DNA from: Patagioenas fasciata
Lineage: Eukaryota; Chordata; Aves; Columbiformes; Columbidae
Assembly (NCBI RefSeq): GCF_037038585.1
Contig: NC_092521.1
Location: 48,834,398 to 48,898,397, forward strand
Direction: 5' to 3'
DNA length: 64,000 bases
Shown piece after piece: positions 23,946 to 38,400 of the stretch. Within the stretch, counting starts at the first letter, position 1. Each line of letters starts with the position of its first letter. Made by a program: the position numbers and the translations under genes. The notes below the pieces were generated by a model that did no database searches, was not told the origin of the DNA, and worked only from the letters and a program-made list of their open reading frames with translations.

Positions 23946-26900
23946 AAAACATTTGCATCATTCTCAGTTACAAGGTTTGGTTGTTTGATGATTACCATTA
24001 GACTGTAGCTAGTTTTAGACCTAATTGGTTTTTATTGAAGGATGCTTTTGAATACAGATGCATAAAACTATGAATAATATACAACTATGAATAGTATTCT
24101 GTTGAGCAGAGTAAATTTGGGTCTGTGATCTGAAGTCACAATCCACAACCCTGTTTTTTATCGTTGCACTAGAAATGACAAACATGATCCTCCTTTCAGA
24201 GAACTGCCTTATACATTAAAATCAGCATTTGAATTTACAGGGAGTCAACCACATAATGCACACTGTGGTCCCAATATTCAAGATAGTCTTCACCTTTCAT
24301 GGTGGGCCAAAGTCTTATGGTGGTAGCAATGGCTTCTCTGTACTGAGAAGCAATCGCTGTGACCACTCTTGGTCTGCCAGTGTCCAATCATCAGTCCAGC
24401 TCCTGGCAGTTTGTTGCACAGGTGGTGTGTATGCCCATCGCATCCCAAACCCATAGACTGGTTTTGTCCCCAGTGCTTCCTGAAGTCACCTGTGTTTTGC
24501 TGTCCTTCCTGCCTTGTCAGCAGCCAGAAAACCCCAGGGGTGGGGTGCGTATTGGTGATTCAACCTAGAGGCAGTTGTGTCCACAGACCCACAGACCTGG
24601 TGATTAAAAGAAAAGGTACCTTCTCTTCTCCTTTCTCCTCCCTCTGGTGCTGTCTGACCAATGCATGTGGTCATTCTTGCAACCACAGTTGCACATGATG
24701 TAGGATGGGTGGCCAGAGCGTCCCAGGAGTCAGAGAAACCTCTGCAAAACGGATAGGGAGAAATGCCTGTGCCCTTCCAAAATAAAGATTACACCTATTC
24801 TTTGCTTCCTGGAATGGTTTGGGACACCTTGCTCCAGCATCTTGAAATAGTAAGTCGCAGAATAAAGAAACAGGCTGGTGGGAAACTGATGCAAATAAAA
24901 TGTCCTTCTCTGTTCTGAACCACTGCTCATGCCCAGTGCTGTTGCTATCCTTTCCCTCATCTCAGGCAAATGTACAGCTTCAGTCCCTCCACAGGAGTAA
25001 TCGTGAGTTCCTGCTGAAATAAGAGACTGTTTTCTATGTATCCTTGCTGCTTGTTTCTCCCCCAGTTTTCTCCTCAGAAGACGAAAAATGTCACCTCTAG
25101 CCACCACAGTGCCAGTGTGTAACCAAGCAGGTTCTGCATGTCTCTCCCTGGGGCAGGGTGAGCTGCTCCAAGGGGGAAAGGTAAGAACGTATTGGGCAGG
25201 CCCAAGTCAGAGGTTGTGCTGTATGTGACTAGAAGTACCCATAGCTGAAGTCAGCCTGTTCCCTGGGGCCATGGAGCAAAGAAGAGGAGGAGGAAAAAGC
25301 CTACAAGCCATCATCACCATGAGGTGTGAAGAGGTGCAGGTGTTCAGCATCGATGAGGAGATGCAGCGATGTCTTGGACAGGTAAATGCCCACACTGTTA
25401 CTTTCATGAGCTGTTGTGCCTAGACAGGCCCATAGGTGTTAACATCAGAAGTGTCTGGGACAGGATATCTACCCCTTGAACTGCCCTGATGCGTGCCTTT
25501 CCTCAGGTGAACAATGTGTCCTTAAATCTCCCCCTTTAGGCTCGAGAGGGTGTCCGACGCCCACCTCCCCTGGCAGAAATCCCTGCTGATTTTCCTGTGG
25601 GCTCCATCCCAGAGCAGGGAGCACCAGAGCTGCATTGCTCTGCCCAGGGCACCATGGGGAGTACAGGGGCTCCACAGATGAGAGTTCAGCCCCAGGGACA
25701 CCGTGTTGGAGATGTGGTTCCTTGCAGCTGCTGTCATTCTGGACACCAGTACTCTGCCACTCCAGAGTTGTGCACCATGTCAGTTAACAGCTGGTTTTGA
25801 GTTTCCGTATGTCTTTACTCAACATTATTTTTCTTCTCTGAATTTGCCATGTATTTTCAGGACTGTTGCTCTGAAGTAGGACTATGCATTAGGATATTAA
25901 AGATCAGCCTGTGTCAGAGTTTTGATTTTCTGTCATCCAGCACCTTAAATCATGTGAAAACTGCCTTGGATTTCACTTGGATTTGACATTGGTGTAAAAA
26001 GCATCTTTTCCACGTATGCAGTGGAGTTCTCTAGATCCTCTGATCTTGTACATATTGACTGTTACCTCAAATCCTGAATTAACCTCTCTTGCCTTGTAGG
26101 GAAGCCACTGAAGATGTTAAATAAAAAATAAACATACACCAGTCTTTGGATGTCTATATATTTACTTCATCTTTTCTGTTGTGAATGTGTGTTAATTAAT
26201 TGTTAATTTACAGGCAAAAACATTACTCATGTACCAATATTTTCCAAAAAACACAGGAGGAAAAAAATTAACACACTAATAAAGAATGGAGACCAATTTA
26301 TATACGGATTTTGTATGAATTCTTTATTTCAGAAAAATAAATACGAATAAATGACAAAACCTCTGAAGAACTTAAGCTTCACCTTGAGCTTGCTTGAGAA
26401 GCCCATCTGATCAGGGAATGACAGAGATTCAGGGGTGGGCAATATGTAATTGTATTGAAAAAGCACTAGGGTCTCATAAGATTTCATCTGCTAAGTGGTC
26501 TTACATAAGGCTATTGTTTGAATCAAGGTGGGGGTGAAAGAAGTTATTAGCAAATGTTTGGCTTCTGCAAATGAGGGGGAAAATGACATTGATTTGCATC
26601 CGTGGACACAGATATCAGGTCCCTGGATTGTCATCTTGAAAATCTGGTCTGGTTTGCATTTGCAATTGGAAAGGGGAGGATGCTAGTTAAGGCCTTTAAA
26701 GCAAGTATGTGCACAAAAGCATAATTGTTTCAGTCGTGTTGTTGTTCTATGGTTCTAGTGAAAGTAATTTAACTTCTTTGCATGCTCAACTTCAAATTTC
26801 ATAGCCCCTAACTGCACTTAAAAATTCATTTCTTGAAAATCTAACCCAGACTTTTATAAAGAAGAGCCTCTCCATAGTCATCTTCAGTGACCTAAGGGAT

Positions 26901-27655
26901 TCAGATGATCTCAGGAGCAGAATCTAGATTGTACTTTGCCTCATTAACCACATTTTGAAAATCACCAGCCTGCTTTGCCAGGAATTAAGTTACATGATTT
27001 AAAATTAACATAAGAGTTTAGCATAATTGAAGTGGGACTATGATATCTGACTTATGGGATTATAGGAGATAAAGGCATAATTTGCAGCATAAAAGATAAC
27101 CTCTATTTTTAAAAATAAATTTTAAAAGGTCAAAGTGTGAGGTTGGGCTGCAACTCGGTTTATATTTTGTAAGACTGCAAGGCTAAAACAAAAACTGAAG
27201 GTCATCCACTATAACTAGTAGAAAATCCCACCTCTGCAACTGAGCACAGATGTTAGTTTTACTCAGAAAATGATATTGAACATATGTAGAAGAGGAATGA
27301 AAATACATTCCACAACATTCTGTGCAATTACACTCATACTAGATATTAGCTGCGGCATGCAGAGTCTCTTTTAAGGGGTTTCATTACAGTAAATGCATTT
27401 TAGTTATGAACATTTCTTCATTTGAAGATCTCTAAGCACTTCCCTAATGCAGGTCGGTTATCAGGGCACGTCAAATGTGCTGTAAAGGCATTACAACAAG
27501 TCCATGGGAGCTAGAGAAGAGTGACTCCTTGGCTCATTTCTTTCTTCCAGACACCAGACAGTCATGCTGCCCTTCTGAAACAAAATCTTTATTTTTGGAA
27601 ACTAATGCCCTATATTTGCCTTTCTTCCAAAATGAATCAGTATTAAATAAAATAC

Positions 27656-27683
27656 AATTATTTTATTTAATAATAAAATAATT
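27656..27683. repeat. Perfect 12-bp inverted repeat in AT-rich tract
   Basis: Arms AATTATTTTATT (27656-27667) and AATAAAATAATT (27672-27683) flank a 4-nt TAAT loop. It sits in a block of pure A/T at about 27650-27715 and is probably low-complexity coincidence. Confidence 0.7.
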
Positions 27684-28629
27684 TTAATTAATAAATTAAA
27701 ATAATAAATAAATTCAACTACATACATGTGCATTCTCAAATTCTGACATACTTGTCAATGTAAGGCAACTTCATTTTTGCAGGTAGGATTTGGCTTGCAA
27801 AGCTCAGACACAGCCATTATGCTCATCTCTTCTAAAATTGCTGGTAAACTGTTGCTTGCTGGAAGTCAGAGGTGTGCAGCCACAGTGCAGTCAAATATGG
27901 CACATCCTCTTGAAATGTCCTCTTGTGCAACTCCCCCAAAAGGCCAAATTTATTGGAGCTGCTCCTGCCTCAGGCTGTTCTATCTTGGTGATGTGTCATT
28001 GGAGAACACCACTTTAATTTTAAATGTAGTTTACATTTAAATGAAAATTACAATATAACACTTTGCAAAAGTCTGAGAGGAAAATACTTTACTAGAGCTT
28101 TGTATTTCATATGTAGGTTATGTATAAAACTCTTTGTTGTATGTGCCTTCAGGCGAACAATACATCAGATAAGTCTTTTTAACTGTAATATTAATACCAG
28201 TTTATCAGCTCTGTAACCTGCTGTGATGCTTTCAAAACTAAATGAATCTGGCCTTGGAGCCTAATGTCTGAAGTCAGACCATAAATTATTACACTTCATA
28301 AAAAATAGAGATGCACTTGTCCTATATCATTTACAGTTCAGAGGGCAGGAATCCAGAGTACCAGGGACTGCAAGTGACTGGCTCAGTGAAGGGAATCTGT
28401 CCACAGCCCCAGATACCAGGGACTGATTTGCCTTCTAAAATGTGTGTATGGGGGCAGCTGGGAGAAACAGCCATACTATTTAGTTTAATGAGAATGCCTT
28501 AGATGACATTTGACATTCATAAAAATATCTGTTTTGGGAGAGAACTGCTGAGCTCTTGGTGCTGTAGCAAATCACAGTGAGTCTCACAGATTTCTTATAT
28601 ACTAGAGGTAGTTCTGCTTGTGTCTGAAG

Positions 28630-28750
28630 TAACAGGTTTGGACTTCAGAGACCTAGATCCTTGTCCAAGTTCTCTAACTTCACAGACTTGTTGGACAAAC
28701 TTGAATTGCTCTCTGCCTCAGTTTCCCCACTGGTAAAGTGGTCCTGTAAA
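28630..28750 (+). repeat. Ancient MIR/L2-like fossil
   Basis: The phrase CTCTGCCTCAGTTTCCCCAC followed by TGGTAAAGTGG closely matches the core and tail wording of MIR-type SINEs, sense orientation. The upstream part is more diverged. Confidence 0.55.
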
Positions 28751-30954
28751 TGGAAGGTAATTATATCACATGGCTTCTGTTAAAATCATTGATCTCTGTG
28801 GATAAATAGCCACATTTAGAAATCAGGTGTTAGTATGGAATTTAACTCATAGGATAATCATGCCCTTTCTTCACGTTTTATTTCCAAGCCAGGGACTTCC
28901 CAGCTTTGTCCCAGCTGAGAAGTGCATCATTCAGCTCCGTTCTGGGCAGTTGGCAGCCTTAAGAATACAAGCTCTGTTTCAAAACACTGTGCATCTGTCA
29001 AGCCCGCCCAGGCACTGCCTCAGCAGAAAACCAGTGCCAGGTTGTCTGACCAGACGAAAGTGCCCCTCCGGTTCCTTTTGTACAGAGGAGAGCAGACACA
29101 CACACAGGGTGAGAATCTTCTTGTCTCATTTTGTTCTGAGCCCAAATAAAGAGAAACTGTTTTATTTTGGTGCAGTAGCCCTAAATAAAGTAATGCTCAA
29201 CTGGAGGGTTCTGCAGAAGCAATGGATCCCATCTACATATGCAAACTCCTGCCCTCTCCCAAATACCGGGGCTGCATAACCCAGTACCCAGGGCCATGTT
29301 CCCCCAGCCCTCCCTTCGTGGGGTCCTGCCAGCCCTTGTGGCAGTCTCCAGTTTACCTGTGTGTTGGAGACCTTCCTACTGCCATAGCCACTTTTTCTAT
29401 GGCTCTAATAACATGGAGAGTGTATTGATACAGACTGTGTTACTTTCTTCTATTTGTGTTCAGAAAGCAGTGTGATTATCAGCCCATTTAAGGGGGGAAA
29501 CAGTCACTATAAGAAGAAAAGGAAAAACCTCAAGGTCATGATAATATTTTTTTTTCTTTTTAATATATATAATTGTTACATCCTTTCCTCTCTTCCCTCA
29601 CATATAATTTCCCACCCTCTCTAAGTATGTCAGCATAAATGTGTGCGACCAATTGTCGATTCACTCTCAGCTGTCAAACATAACCCAGCTCCAGTCCAGC
29701 ACATCTATGTTATCATGGCACTGAGGCTGCACTAATAAGCCCGCCTGAGAGTATGGTACTGTCAGTCACCATCTGTGCACACATATCTGTTGTGTCCTTT
29801 TCATGTAGAAATTCCTCCTATGTCAGACTTTTTTCCTTTAAATTCCTTTCAGAAAGCACAGTTTCCGGAGAACCTCCCAATACTTCTCATTTCCCAAGAT
29901 ATGTAAATTTGAAGTGTCCCATACAATTTGCATTCAAGAAACAGCGTTCTGAGACATAAGGTGAAGAGCAGGTTTATCTGGGTGTTTCAGCACACAGAGA
30001 TGTAAATCAACACTCAGTGGATTGTAAATACATGTCAGTAGGATATTAAATGCTACAGGTTTCATTTTCCCAAGCTAGTTACTTGGGTATAAAAACTAGA
30101 TGTAGGCAGACTAGCATCTGCCTATTGAATTATCTCATTTTTTATAAAAGCAGACACACAGAGATTTTTACGTTTTCTGAATGATTATGAGTTGTAATTC
30201 CTCTGAGAAAAAAATGTGTGTTCGAGAGCTGAGTTCAACTACATAGAAGTTTTCTCCCTACGAACTTCCACAAATGTATGTATAAATCCATGCATGTTTT
30301 ATAAATGCACGTGCACACACATAATGTGTATATGTGAGTCTCATAACATTCAGCCAAATGTTTCTCAACAATGGTAATGGAAGCTACTTAGCTGAAGTCC
30401 TGCATTTGACTTTAAAGATTTTCAATGTGTATTCAGATATACGATATACACTCTCTAAAGAAAGAGGGTTCCCATTTGTTGGCTTGGGATGCATAAACAG
30501 AACTTAGATTAACTGTGTTGTCATCTATGGCCATGGCAGAGAATTAATATGGTAGCATTGTATACGCAAAGGTATCGTATGCTGTATAAACACATGTTTT
30601 ATTAGTGTGTTGCAGAGCCATGACATTACACCAAATGAACCTAAGCTGCTCACAGGGACTGTCAGTTTACCTCTCGCACAGATTTTCTTTTTGCTTCTTT
30701 AGCTTGCCTGGCACAGGATGCTGCCAGGTCTATGGGTCTGCAGTTCAGGCAGCTGCACCTGCTTCTGATCATGGGTGCAGCCAAAGGGTTTTGGAGGAAA
30801 GTTCCTTGGTGGGGAACTTGAGATGGGGGGAAGTTGGCAAGAATTTGCAACATCTCTCTGCTTTCAAGGAAGTTATGGTGTTACCACCTATAATGCACTC
30901 CAAGCCATAGACACCAGCTGTCACCGCTGCTGTGGCTTCTGCTATTCTCTTAAA

Positions 30955-31005
30955 ACAAAACCAAAACAAACAAACAAAAATAAACAAAACCAAACAAAAA
31001 AGAGG
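30955..31005. repeat. A-rich CAAA/CCAAAA tract
   Basis: Imperfect repeats of AAAC and CAAAC units; low complexity. Confidence 0.85.
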
Positions 31006-32500
31006 ACAGAGGGAAAACCTCTGATGAGAGCAGGAAATGTTATTTGTGGCTGGAGGTGACAGTGCGCAATAAGAAATTGCTGCTTTGTATCTCTGATTGA
31101 AGGACCCTAAGACTGCAACACACCAAAAGCTCAGCTCTGAGGGAGGATGATGTTTCTTGAAATCCTCGTGATCCCTGCAGGTCCTTGTGAATAGCAGGGA
31201 AAACACCAACACAGAACCGAAGTTGGACGAAATTCTTCTGTGCCTCAGCTGTGCTGCCAACAAATTCCTTTCTCCCATTTCTCCCTGAGTCTTTTCAGCT
31301 CTCTCCAGACAAGTGGCTACAGCGGGTCCAGGACACTGTGCCGCCTCTTCACGCAGAAACTCCCCTAATGGAAGTGCTGTTACCAGGCAGAATCAGGTTC
31401 ACAATTAGTTTTCTGCCTTGCTTTACTTAAAAGTCATGCTAAGACTGAAATTCCCAAATGTTAGACTACTCAAGCCAGCAGTGAGAGGAAGCATGCAAAA
31501 CTTTCAGGCAAAACTTTTCAAATGGGCTGAGCAACCACTGCTGCCAGAAACATCACCAGTAGCTGCAGAAGAGCCACCTCTGAAAAGTAAGTGGCCCTAA
31601 GGGAGACTCCTAAGTGTGGCTGAAGAAATCAGTTCTTATGAAGTTGTGCCTAACAGCATTTTAGTGTAAAGAGATATCCCTAAACATACTTTAATGGGAA
31701 ACAGCAGAGGCTACTTTGCTAAACTCACAGCTTTCTGAGCAAGCCATGGAAAAGAGGGAATATGTCAGGACATTTTGAGATATTCTTTTTAGCGTTTTCA
31801 CTTCTGCTTTCCATCCCCCATTCCCGCAAGCACTGAGGCATTTCTTTACTTTATTGCAATTTACCAAAGGAAAACAAGCTTTCCCACTGACATCTCTACA
31901 GCTAAAATCTGCTCTCTGTGCTGTCTTGGTTGCAGAACCAGGCACAGACTGAATGAGAGAAGTTGAGAACTTGTTATGTAAAATCCACAGCAAGTGAGCT
32001 TTTCTAGTGCTATTATGCCCTGACCTCTTATTTTGGCGCACTAACAAAACACTGAGACTGGACAGTTAGAGGGTTTCCCAGGCTCCTTTTTTTTTAATTT
32101 TCTTTTTCTTTTTTGGCCTCATCACAAAACCCAGGAGAATCAATGGTGTGCCCAAACTTCTGAAATGGTCTAGGACTTTCAGTATCTCCAACACACAAAG
32201 AAACAGTGGGGAAATATGTGCATTTTATTTATTCATTATTTAATCTGGACAGCCTCCTGTCTAAAAATTCCTTGCTTTGGATCATGTTAGAAATCTCTGG
32301 CACATTTTCCAATTGTTTGATATTTGGGCTACACTATGATCCCTATCGCTTTACATTCGCTTTGTTTTATATATATGGTTTAAATTCTCAATTTTTCCAA
32401 TAAATTACACTTGCCTGTAACCTGGGTGATTGTTTTACCCTCCAAGACTCACTAGAGCATCCTCACTTGAGTAAAAGAGAAAAGAAAAAATAATAAAATG

Positions 32501-32585
32501 AATAGAATAGAATAGAATAGAATAGAATAGAATAGAATAGAATAGAATAGAATAGAATAGAATAGAATAGAATAGAATAGAATAG
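32501..32585. repeat. Pentanucleotide microsatellite (AATAG)17
   Basis: Seventeen uninterrupted AATAG units, with degenerate related units on both sides (about 32485-32607). The purity suggests it is length-polymorphic. Confidence 0.97.
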
Positions 32586-34721
32586 AATGAATAGAACAGA
32601 ACAGAATAATAAACATTTAAAAGTGTTTTTCTGGCTACAGACTGCTACACTTCATATGCATTTTATGACTCTTCACAGTCTTGGAAACTTGGAAATATCT
32701 ACGATTTCTCAGGTACACTGTCAGCTCTTTGAGACAAAGCAGTTGGCATCAGGGTGAATCACAAAGTTTCTGAAACTGGACAGCAAAAATTGCATTGTGA
32801 GGCTGCATGGAAGTACCCTTCTGTGCCTTTCACACCAAACAGGTTCAGTTTACAAGTCAGAAATCGTTTTCAAAGAACCCATTCTGCAAATACCACCCTG
32901 CAACACTGAGGGCCAGGTTGGGTCGTTTTCCACCCCCTCCCACTCCCCAAGGGCTGGCCCCGTTGCAGCAGGAGCCTCACGGATAACAGTGCCGGTGAGG
33001 CGTGTAGCTGAAAAGAATCCCTTTCACTGGCATGTTGGTTCTGCTGCGTTGCTGGTAAGAAAAATGTGCTCATGTCAGTCAAGTGTGCAGGGTGAAACTG
33101 AAAAGCAGGTGGGTATTGTAGATTTTTACTTATACAAAAGGGGACATATGAATCCATAGATCTCTCAGAAATCTCCCTTTCTCTATGTGCGTTCTTATAA
33201 AGGTAGGTTTATTTTTAACAGGTATCAGACGTTTTTGGCTCGTATCCCTGAAGAGGCATGATTAGGCACATCTGCCTCCTTTTTAAACACTAACTTAATA
33301 CAATACCTGTCTTCACAAAAATAGTTCCCTCCATGAAACTCACAAAATCCACTGTAAACAGCAACTTACAGTAGGGCTATCTACAAACTGTCCAAAGCAT
33401 GGACGCAGGAAAAGAGAAGACTGATGAGTCTAAAGATATAAGCCATGAAGAATGGTTTCAGACTAGTTGCTGTGCATAAATAATCTGCAAACAAGTAAAA
33501 AAAATATTTATTATCTCCAAAGTCTTCTGTAATAAATGTCTTTTGGTATTGTTTTTAATTATTCATACATCTTGCAGCTTTTTTCCCCTCAGTTGGCTTT
33601 GCAAAAGAGCAGCTTGCCAATCTGTAAGTGCCCATGGAAGGTAGTTGTGGAGGTTAGATTAGAAAACATTGTTAAGAAAGAAACACGAGATGGGAAAGTA
33701 GCCTGAAGCAGGGGACCTCTCTGGCCCTGCTCTTGATTTCATCTAGTCTTTGCAGATTGTATCTGCCACTCTCTCTTCATCCCTGTGGGGTGCCAGTACA
33801 TGCGAATATTGGACAAGAGCTATGGGCCTCGAAAGAGTGTTTTCTGCAGCTGCATATGCTCCCAGAACATGGTCACTGTTGTTCAGTAGCTGAAGACAAA
33901 ACATTATGAACTGATCAGTTCTCTTATGTTCACCAATCAACCACCCCTCCATTCATGCAGTAGTTATAAGCTGGTATCAGTAAAGCTGAAGATGACAGCA
34001 AGTGGTGCTTGTTTCTTTGTATTCACCTCCACTATCTTTGTTGACTATTGAACCAGCACAAGAATCTCAAAGCAGTAGAGCTTCTACCATAAAAGAGACT
34101 GAATAACTCCAATTGCCTTTCCCCTAGTCCAGTAAAAATGTGGCACCTGTATCACAAGTTATTAGGCTTCATCTATTTTTTTTCAAGCTGTTAACATGGA
34201 AAATTGTCAGAAATGAAAGTAATGTTCTACAAAGGATGTCAAGAAAAACATGCTGTCAGATTTTCTTTAGAAGCTTATGGACGAAAGAGCTTGAACTTGT
34301 AAATATTCATAGTCAGACCTTGCTTTTCAGTTCAATGAAAGATGAACCTTTGCATAGAAAAAAAGATCAACAACTTCACTTCTATGGCCTGGGGTTTTAG
34401 CTTTTATAAGGTATTAATGTTGAGAGGGAAGAAAAACCCTACAAAATACATAGCATTAAGAAGACAGTTACTATTGTAATCTGCAAAGATGATAGCCTGA
34501 ATGATCTGAAGCAAAACTATCTGTCTCAGAACATGCTGCATAAGCACATTCATGGCATACATTTCCACTAGGTGTATAAATCCTATGGTTATGAAGCTAT
34601 CTAACTATTTTATATATATATAATCATTACATTACATATAGCAGATGGCTTGGACAAAGCACAAATTCTTAGAACTGGGCCACACGTCAAATATACTACG
34701 CCACTGAGCCTCAGCCTTGCC

Positions 34722-34748
34722 AAAAAAAAAAAAAAAAAAAAAAAAAAA
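34722..34748. repeat. Poly-A tract, 27 nt
   Basis: Uninterrupted A27 followed by GG and A8. No retroposed body recognised upstream. Confidence 0.95.
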
Positions 34749-35212
34749 GGAAAAAAAACAGCAATGACAACACAGGACAGATTTAATTTTTAAAATGACA
34801 TGTTGGCTGACAGAGGTAGGGGCACAGAGCAATGCATTTAAGTGTTTCTAGAGGCTCTACCACAATACCAAGTGACATTTGTTTGAAACATTACCACCGT
34901 ACATTAGCCATGGAACCGTAAAGGGATTCAGACCTGGCTGACAGATCTCTGAAAGTGGTTAAGGGAGTAGTAATGGCAGCAGCTGGCAGGGATCTGAAGG
35001 GATCGCTGTGAGGCCTCATGTGTTTTAGGGCTTTCCTCAGTACGCAAATCTGGAAGTAAATATAGCGTCATTGCCAGTATGGTTTGAACATGACTTAAAT
35101 CAGGAGGCTGAGAAAGAATGGTCAAATACAGAAGACTGGATTGTTCTCCAGCGTGACCCCTGTCAGGCAGAATGACTGCAAAATTTCATGTCTCAGAGTG
35201 AAACAAGACTTC

Positions 35213-35450
35213 ACAGAATCACAGAATGTTAGGGATTGGAAGGGACCTCAAAAGATCATCTAGTCCAATCCCCCCAGCGGAGCAGAAACACCTAGATGAG
35301 GTTACACAGGAAGGCGTCCAGGAGGGTTTTGAATGTCTTCAGAGAAGGAGACTCCAGCTTATACCCATTGCCCCTTGTCTTATCATTGATTGTCACAGAG
35401 AAGAGCCTGGCTCCATCCTCATGACACTTACCTATAGAGTGAGGTCTGTA
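35213..35450 (-). mobile_element. CR1 LINE 3'-end fragment with internal deletion
   Basis: Starts with the CR1 tail in reverse complement (ACAGAATCACAGAATG) and the block GATTGGAAGGGACCTC, then continues to AAGAGCCTGGCTCCATCC. The join near 35350 (GGAGACTCCAGCTTATACCC) skips a stretch of roughly 100 bp normally present in related copies, so an internal deletion is inferred. About 240 bp remain, typical of 5'-truncated CR1. Confidence 0.85.
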
Positions 35451-38400
35451 TTCTGAGAAGGACTGAGGGATTCTTGTGGAGAGGCACGGAGGAATGCTTC
35501 CTCAGTGCAAAGCTGCAGTGATGAGGCCTAACTCGATTCCTAGGTGTACAGCAAGAAACGCTTTTACTTCAGAATATGCTTGCTGGAAGTCTTATATTAA
35601 AGATGCATTTTAAAAAGCATTTTGAAAAAGTGGTGAAGGCACAAACAAGAGCTGAAAAAAAATAGAGACATTTCTTCAGAGAGAGAGTCTTGGAGAGCTC
35701 AGTCTGCCTAGCTTATCAAAAGGATGATGAAGAGATGACTTGCTCACATTATATAAGTATCCTCATGGGTAGACAGTAAAAATTCAAGAGGCTTTTTAGT
35801 CTTGGAGAGAACAGCATAATAACTACTATATGGCAGATGAATTCATACAAACTTAGTTTAGAAACAAAGAGCATTTTTGGTGATAAAAAATTATTAGCCT
35901 TGGGAATTAGCTGCCAAGGGGATGGGTAGATTTTCTATCCCATGAGTTTTCAAATCAAGCAAGAATGCTTTTTGTAAAATATATTTAACAAAATATAAGT
36001 TATTGAACTCATGAAACATGTCATGAGGTAAAGTGTAATGGTCTACAATATATAAAGTTAACTAGAAAATGATGTGTTGCCATCTAGTCTAAAACTCCGT
36101 GATTTTTTGACTGAGCTTTGTTTCTGTAGGAAGTGGTGACAAGGGAAGGGGCTGAGCATTTGGAGCTGAGGAGCTTAAAAACAGCAGCAGGACCATAAGG
36201 GACAGCGAGTCAGTTCGGTCAGGAAAGCATGGCTGGGTGTTAAAGAGTGTGCAACAGTGGTATATATGAAGTGGAGTACTGCATTTTCTGTGGATGATAA
36301 AGCCTGTGAGTGCTCAACCAAATTTCAGTGTCTCACCTAACAAAGTTAAACAAATGTCTTTGACCCCACTGGCTAAGACTACATGGCACATGCCTCCTGC
36401 ACCCTGCCCTGTGCTGCTGCATGTCATTGCCCCCCTCCACAAGAGAGATGCTTCTCTCCCCTATTTGCAGTTGACCTGGGATTCTTCGCCTGACTCTCCT
36501 GTACCCACCATGAGTGCCTAGCACTGATTTCCTGCTCCTCCCCTCCAGTTCATCAAATCCTGGCCATCTCTGCCACTGATGCAGCTTTTTGCAACAGGAG
36601 CCGCAGCCGTTTGTGGCAGGAGGGGAGGAAAAGAGCTTGTCCATGGCATGTTGAAATTACACTATTGCTAAAAGATGAAAAGCATCCAGGTGGTTCCTGT
36701 ACTACCCAGATCTTGATTCTGCTTTTCCAACCATAATTGCTGCCTTTTGAGGAGGGGAGAGAGAGCAAAGAAAAAGCAGTCAATCCAAATTGTCTCATGA
36801 GAGAGGTAATAGAGCAGGGCTAAGGAAGCTCAGCAGTCATTTAAGTGCACAGCTTCTTGTAAAATCTTTCTGAAAAGCCTAAATGAACCCCCCAAATGAA
36901 TGGCCATTTTGTTCCTTTCAGTTCTCCCTCTCTAGCATGGAACTCAATGTGCAGCTTGTGGACAGACAGATTCCACAATAGAGAAGGAGAGTAAAACTAA
37001 ACCCGCTGGAGTTTGGCCAGCAGCAATGTCAAATCTCTTGACTGATTTCCCAGGGAATTCTTGCCCTAAATGTCAGGAGAACATAGCCCTGCAGCCAAAC
37101 CTGGACCAGACTGATACCAAGCCGTGACAAAATGAATGACCTGTGTAACAAGATTACACCGCAGGAAAATTAAAACTTCAGAAATGTGCAAAGATCACAT
37201 TTCAGTAAGCGGTATTTTATGTAAGATCCTTTTAGTAGACAAAGCTTAAACCAAACTTATAAACCATAAATTGGTGAGGGGAGGGGGATTTATGAGTGGC
37301 AACAGAATGAAACTTTCAGTCAGTCAGAAAAGAAAGTCTGAGAGTTTCTGCAAGCGTCAATGGTTTCTGAAAGTCTTACAGCCTGATCTCAAATGCTCTC
37401 GTTGACGGGACTCAAAGAAGGTGAAAGGAATTTAGTCTCCTAGGAGTCTGCACAGCTTTGAAAACAGCAACTAAGTCACTCCATCACTCAGGCTCTTCTG
37501 AAAATCCTCCTGGAGCTTCTCCTGCCAGCAGCAGCAAGCATCACTTTCACTGTGGTTACCTGCAGCCACTCACACTCATGGGGCTGGCAGGAGCCTGAAG
37601 AGCTTTGAGCTTTCTGATTCACCATCAGCTGTAGTTGAAACAGGCTGTTGGATTCAAGATTTGTTTGAAAGGGCAGGAACAGCCAGAGACAGACAGGGGA
37701 AGGGAGAGAGTACATGCTCATAGGTCTCATTGTTTTGTTTTGTTTTTTTTTTTAAATCTGAAAGCCTGAAGTGGTGCTGAGAGAGGAGCTGAGCAAGATG
37801 AGGAGCTTAACAACACCAGGATAAGTGAGAACCGTCCAGATCTGCTGTGTATGAGTGGAAAAGGACTAAGGCACTGAGAAAACACACAGTGCTTCTAAAT
37901 TATGTGATTATTCTGGATTTTGGTCTTCCCGCTACAGTCTTGTCTGACAAGCCCCACGGTATGCCAGAGCTGCCCAGGATGGATATCCATGATGCAGCCA
38001 AGGGACTCTATCCACACTGCTACTCAGTGAGGTGACAGAATGTAGTGCTGGGAGTTTTTCTGCCTCTCTCCCTCATATTATTTTAGCTTGAATTAGTTGT
38101 TCGCACATTCCTTTCTTATTTTGGCAGTGTGCCCTCTCCTCTATAACAGACCAAACTGAAATCGCAGATCTAGCATGCTTCAACTGTCTGGGAAGTCCTT
38201 GTCCAGAACAGGGATGTCCTACGTGTTGCAGCATCCTCTCATCATGGCTTACATTCCTACAGAGATCTTTAATTCATGATGCCCTAAAAATGACTGTAGA
38301 AACTCAGATTTAGTGTTCAGTGAAGGAGAAGCAGAGGCACAGCGAGATTCCACTGCACATTTTCCCCCTCTCAGACATGGATTGGGCTTTAACATAATTT

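Larger units (their letters stand above)
23946..35212. other. Intergenic region between CHST9 and AQP4, first part
   Basis: No protein gene supported. Open frames of up to 169 codons occur but lack splice context, codon character or recognisable peptides. Human has an AQP4 antisense lncRNA in this general area, from memory, but nothing here lets me place an orthologue. Contains A/T-rich tracts, a pentanucleotide repeat and a MIR-like fossil, listed separately. Confidence 0.55.

Noticed and set aside
28827..29279. 150-codon plus-strand open frame in the intergenic region
   Set aside because: No recognisable domain, no splice or promoter context, and overlapping frames of similar quality nearby.
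30769..31278. 169-codon minus-strand open frame
   Set aside because: It crosses an A-rich CAAA tract that reads as Phe/Cys/Leu-rich low complexity; no homology recognised.
32501..32585. Tandem array considered as a CRISPR-like repeat
   Set aside because: Units are 5 bp with no spacers, in vertebrate DNA; it is a microsatellite.
34690..34760. A27 tract as the tail of a processed retrocopy
   Set aside because: The preceding sequence shows no spliced mRNA-like or SINE-like body on either strand.
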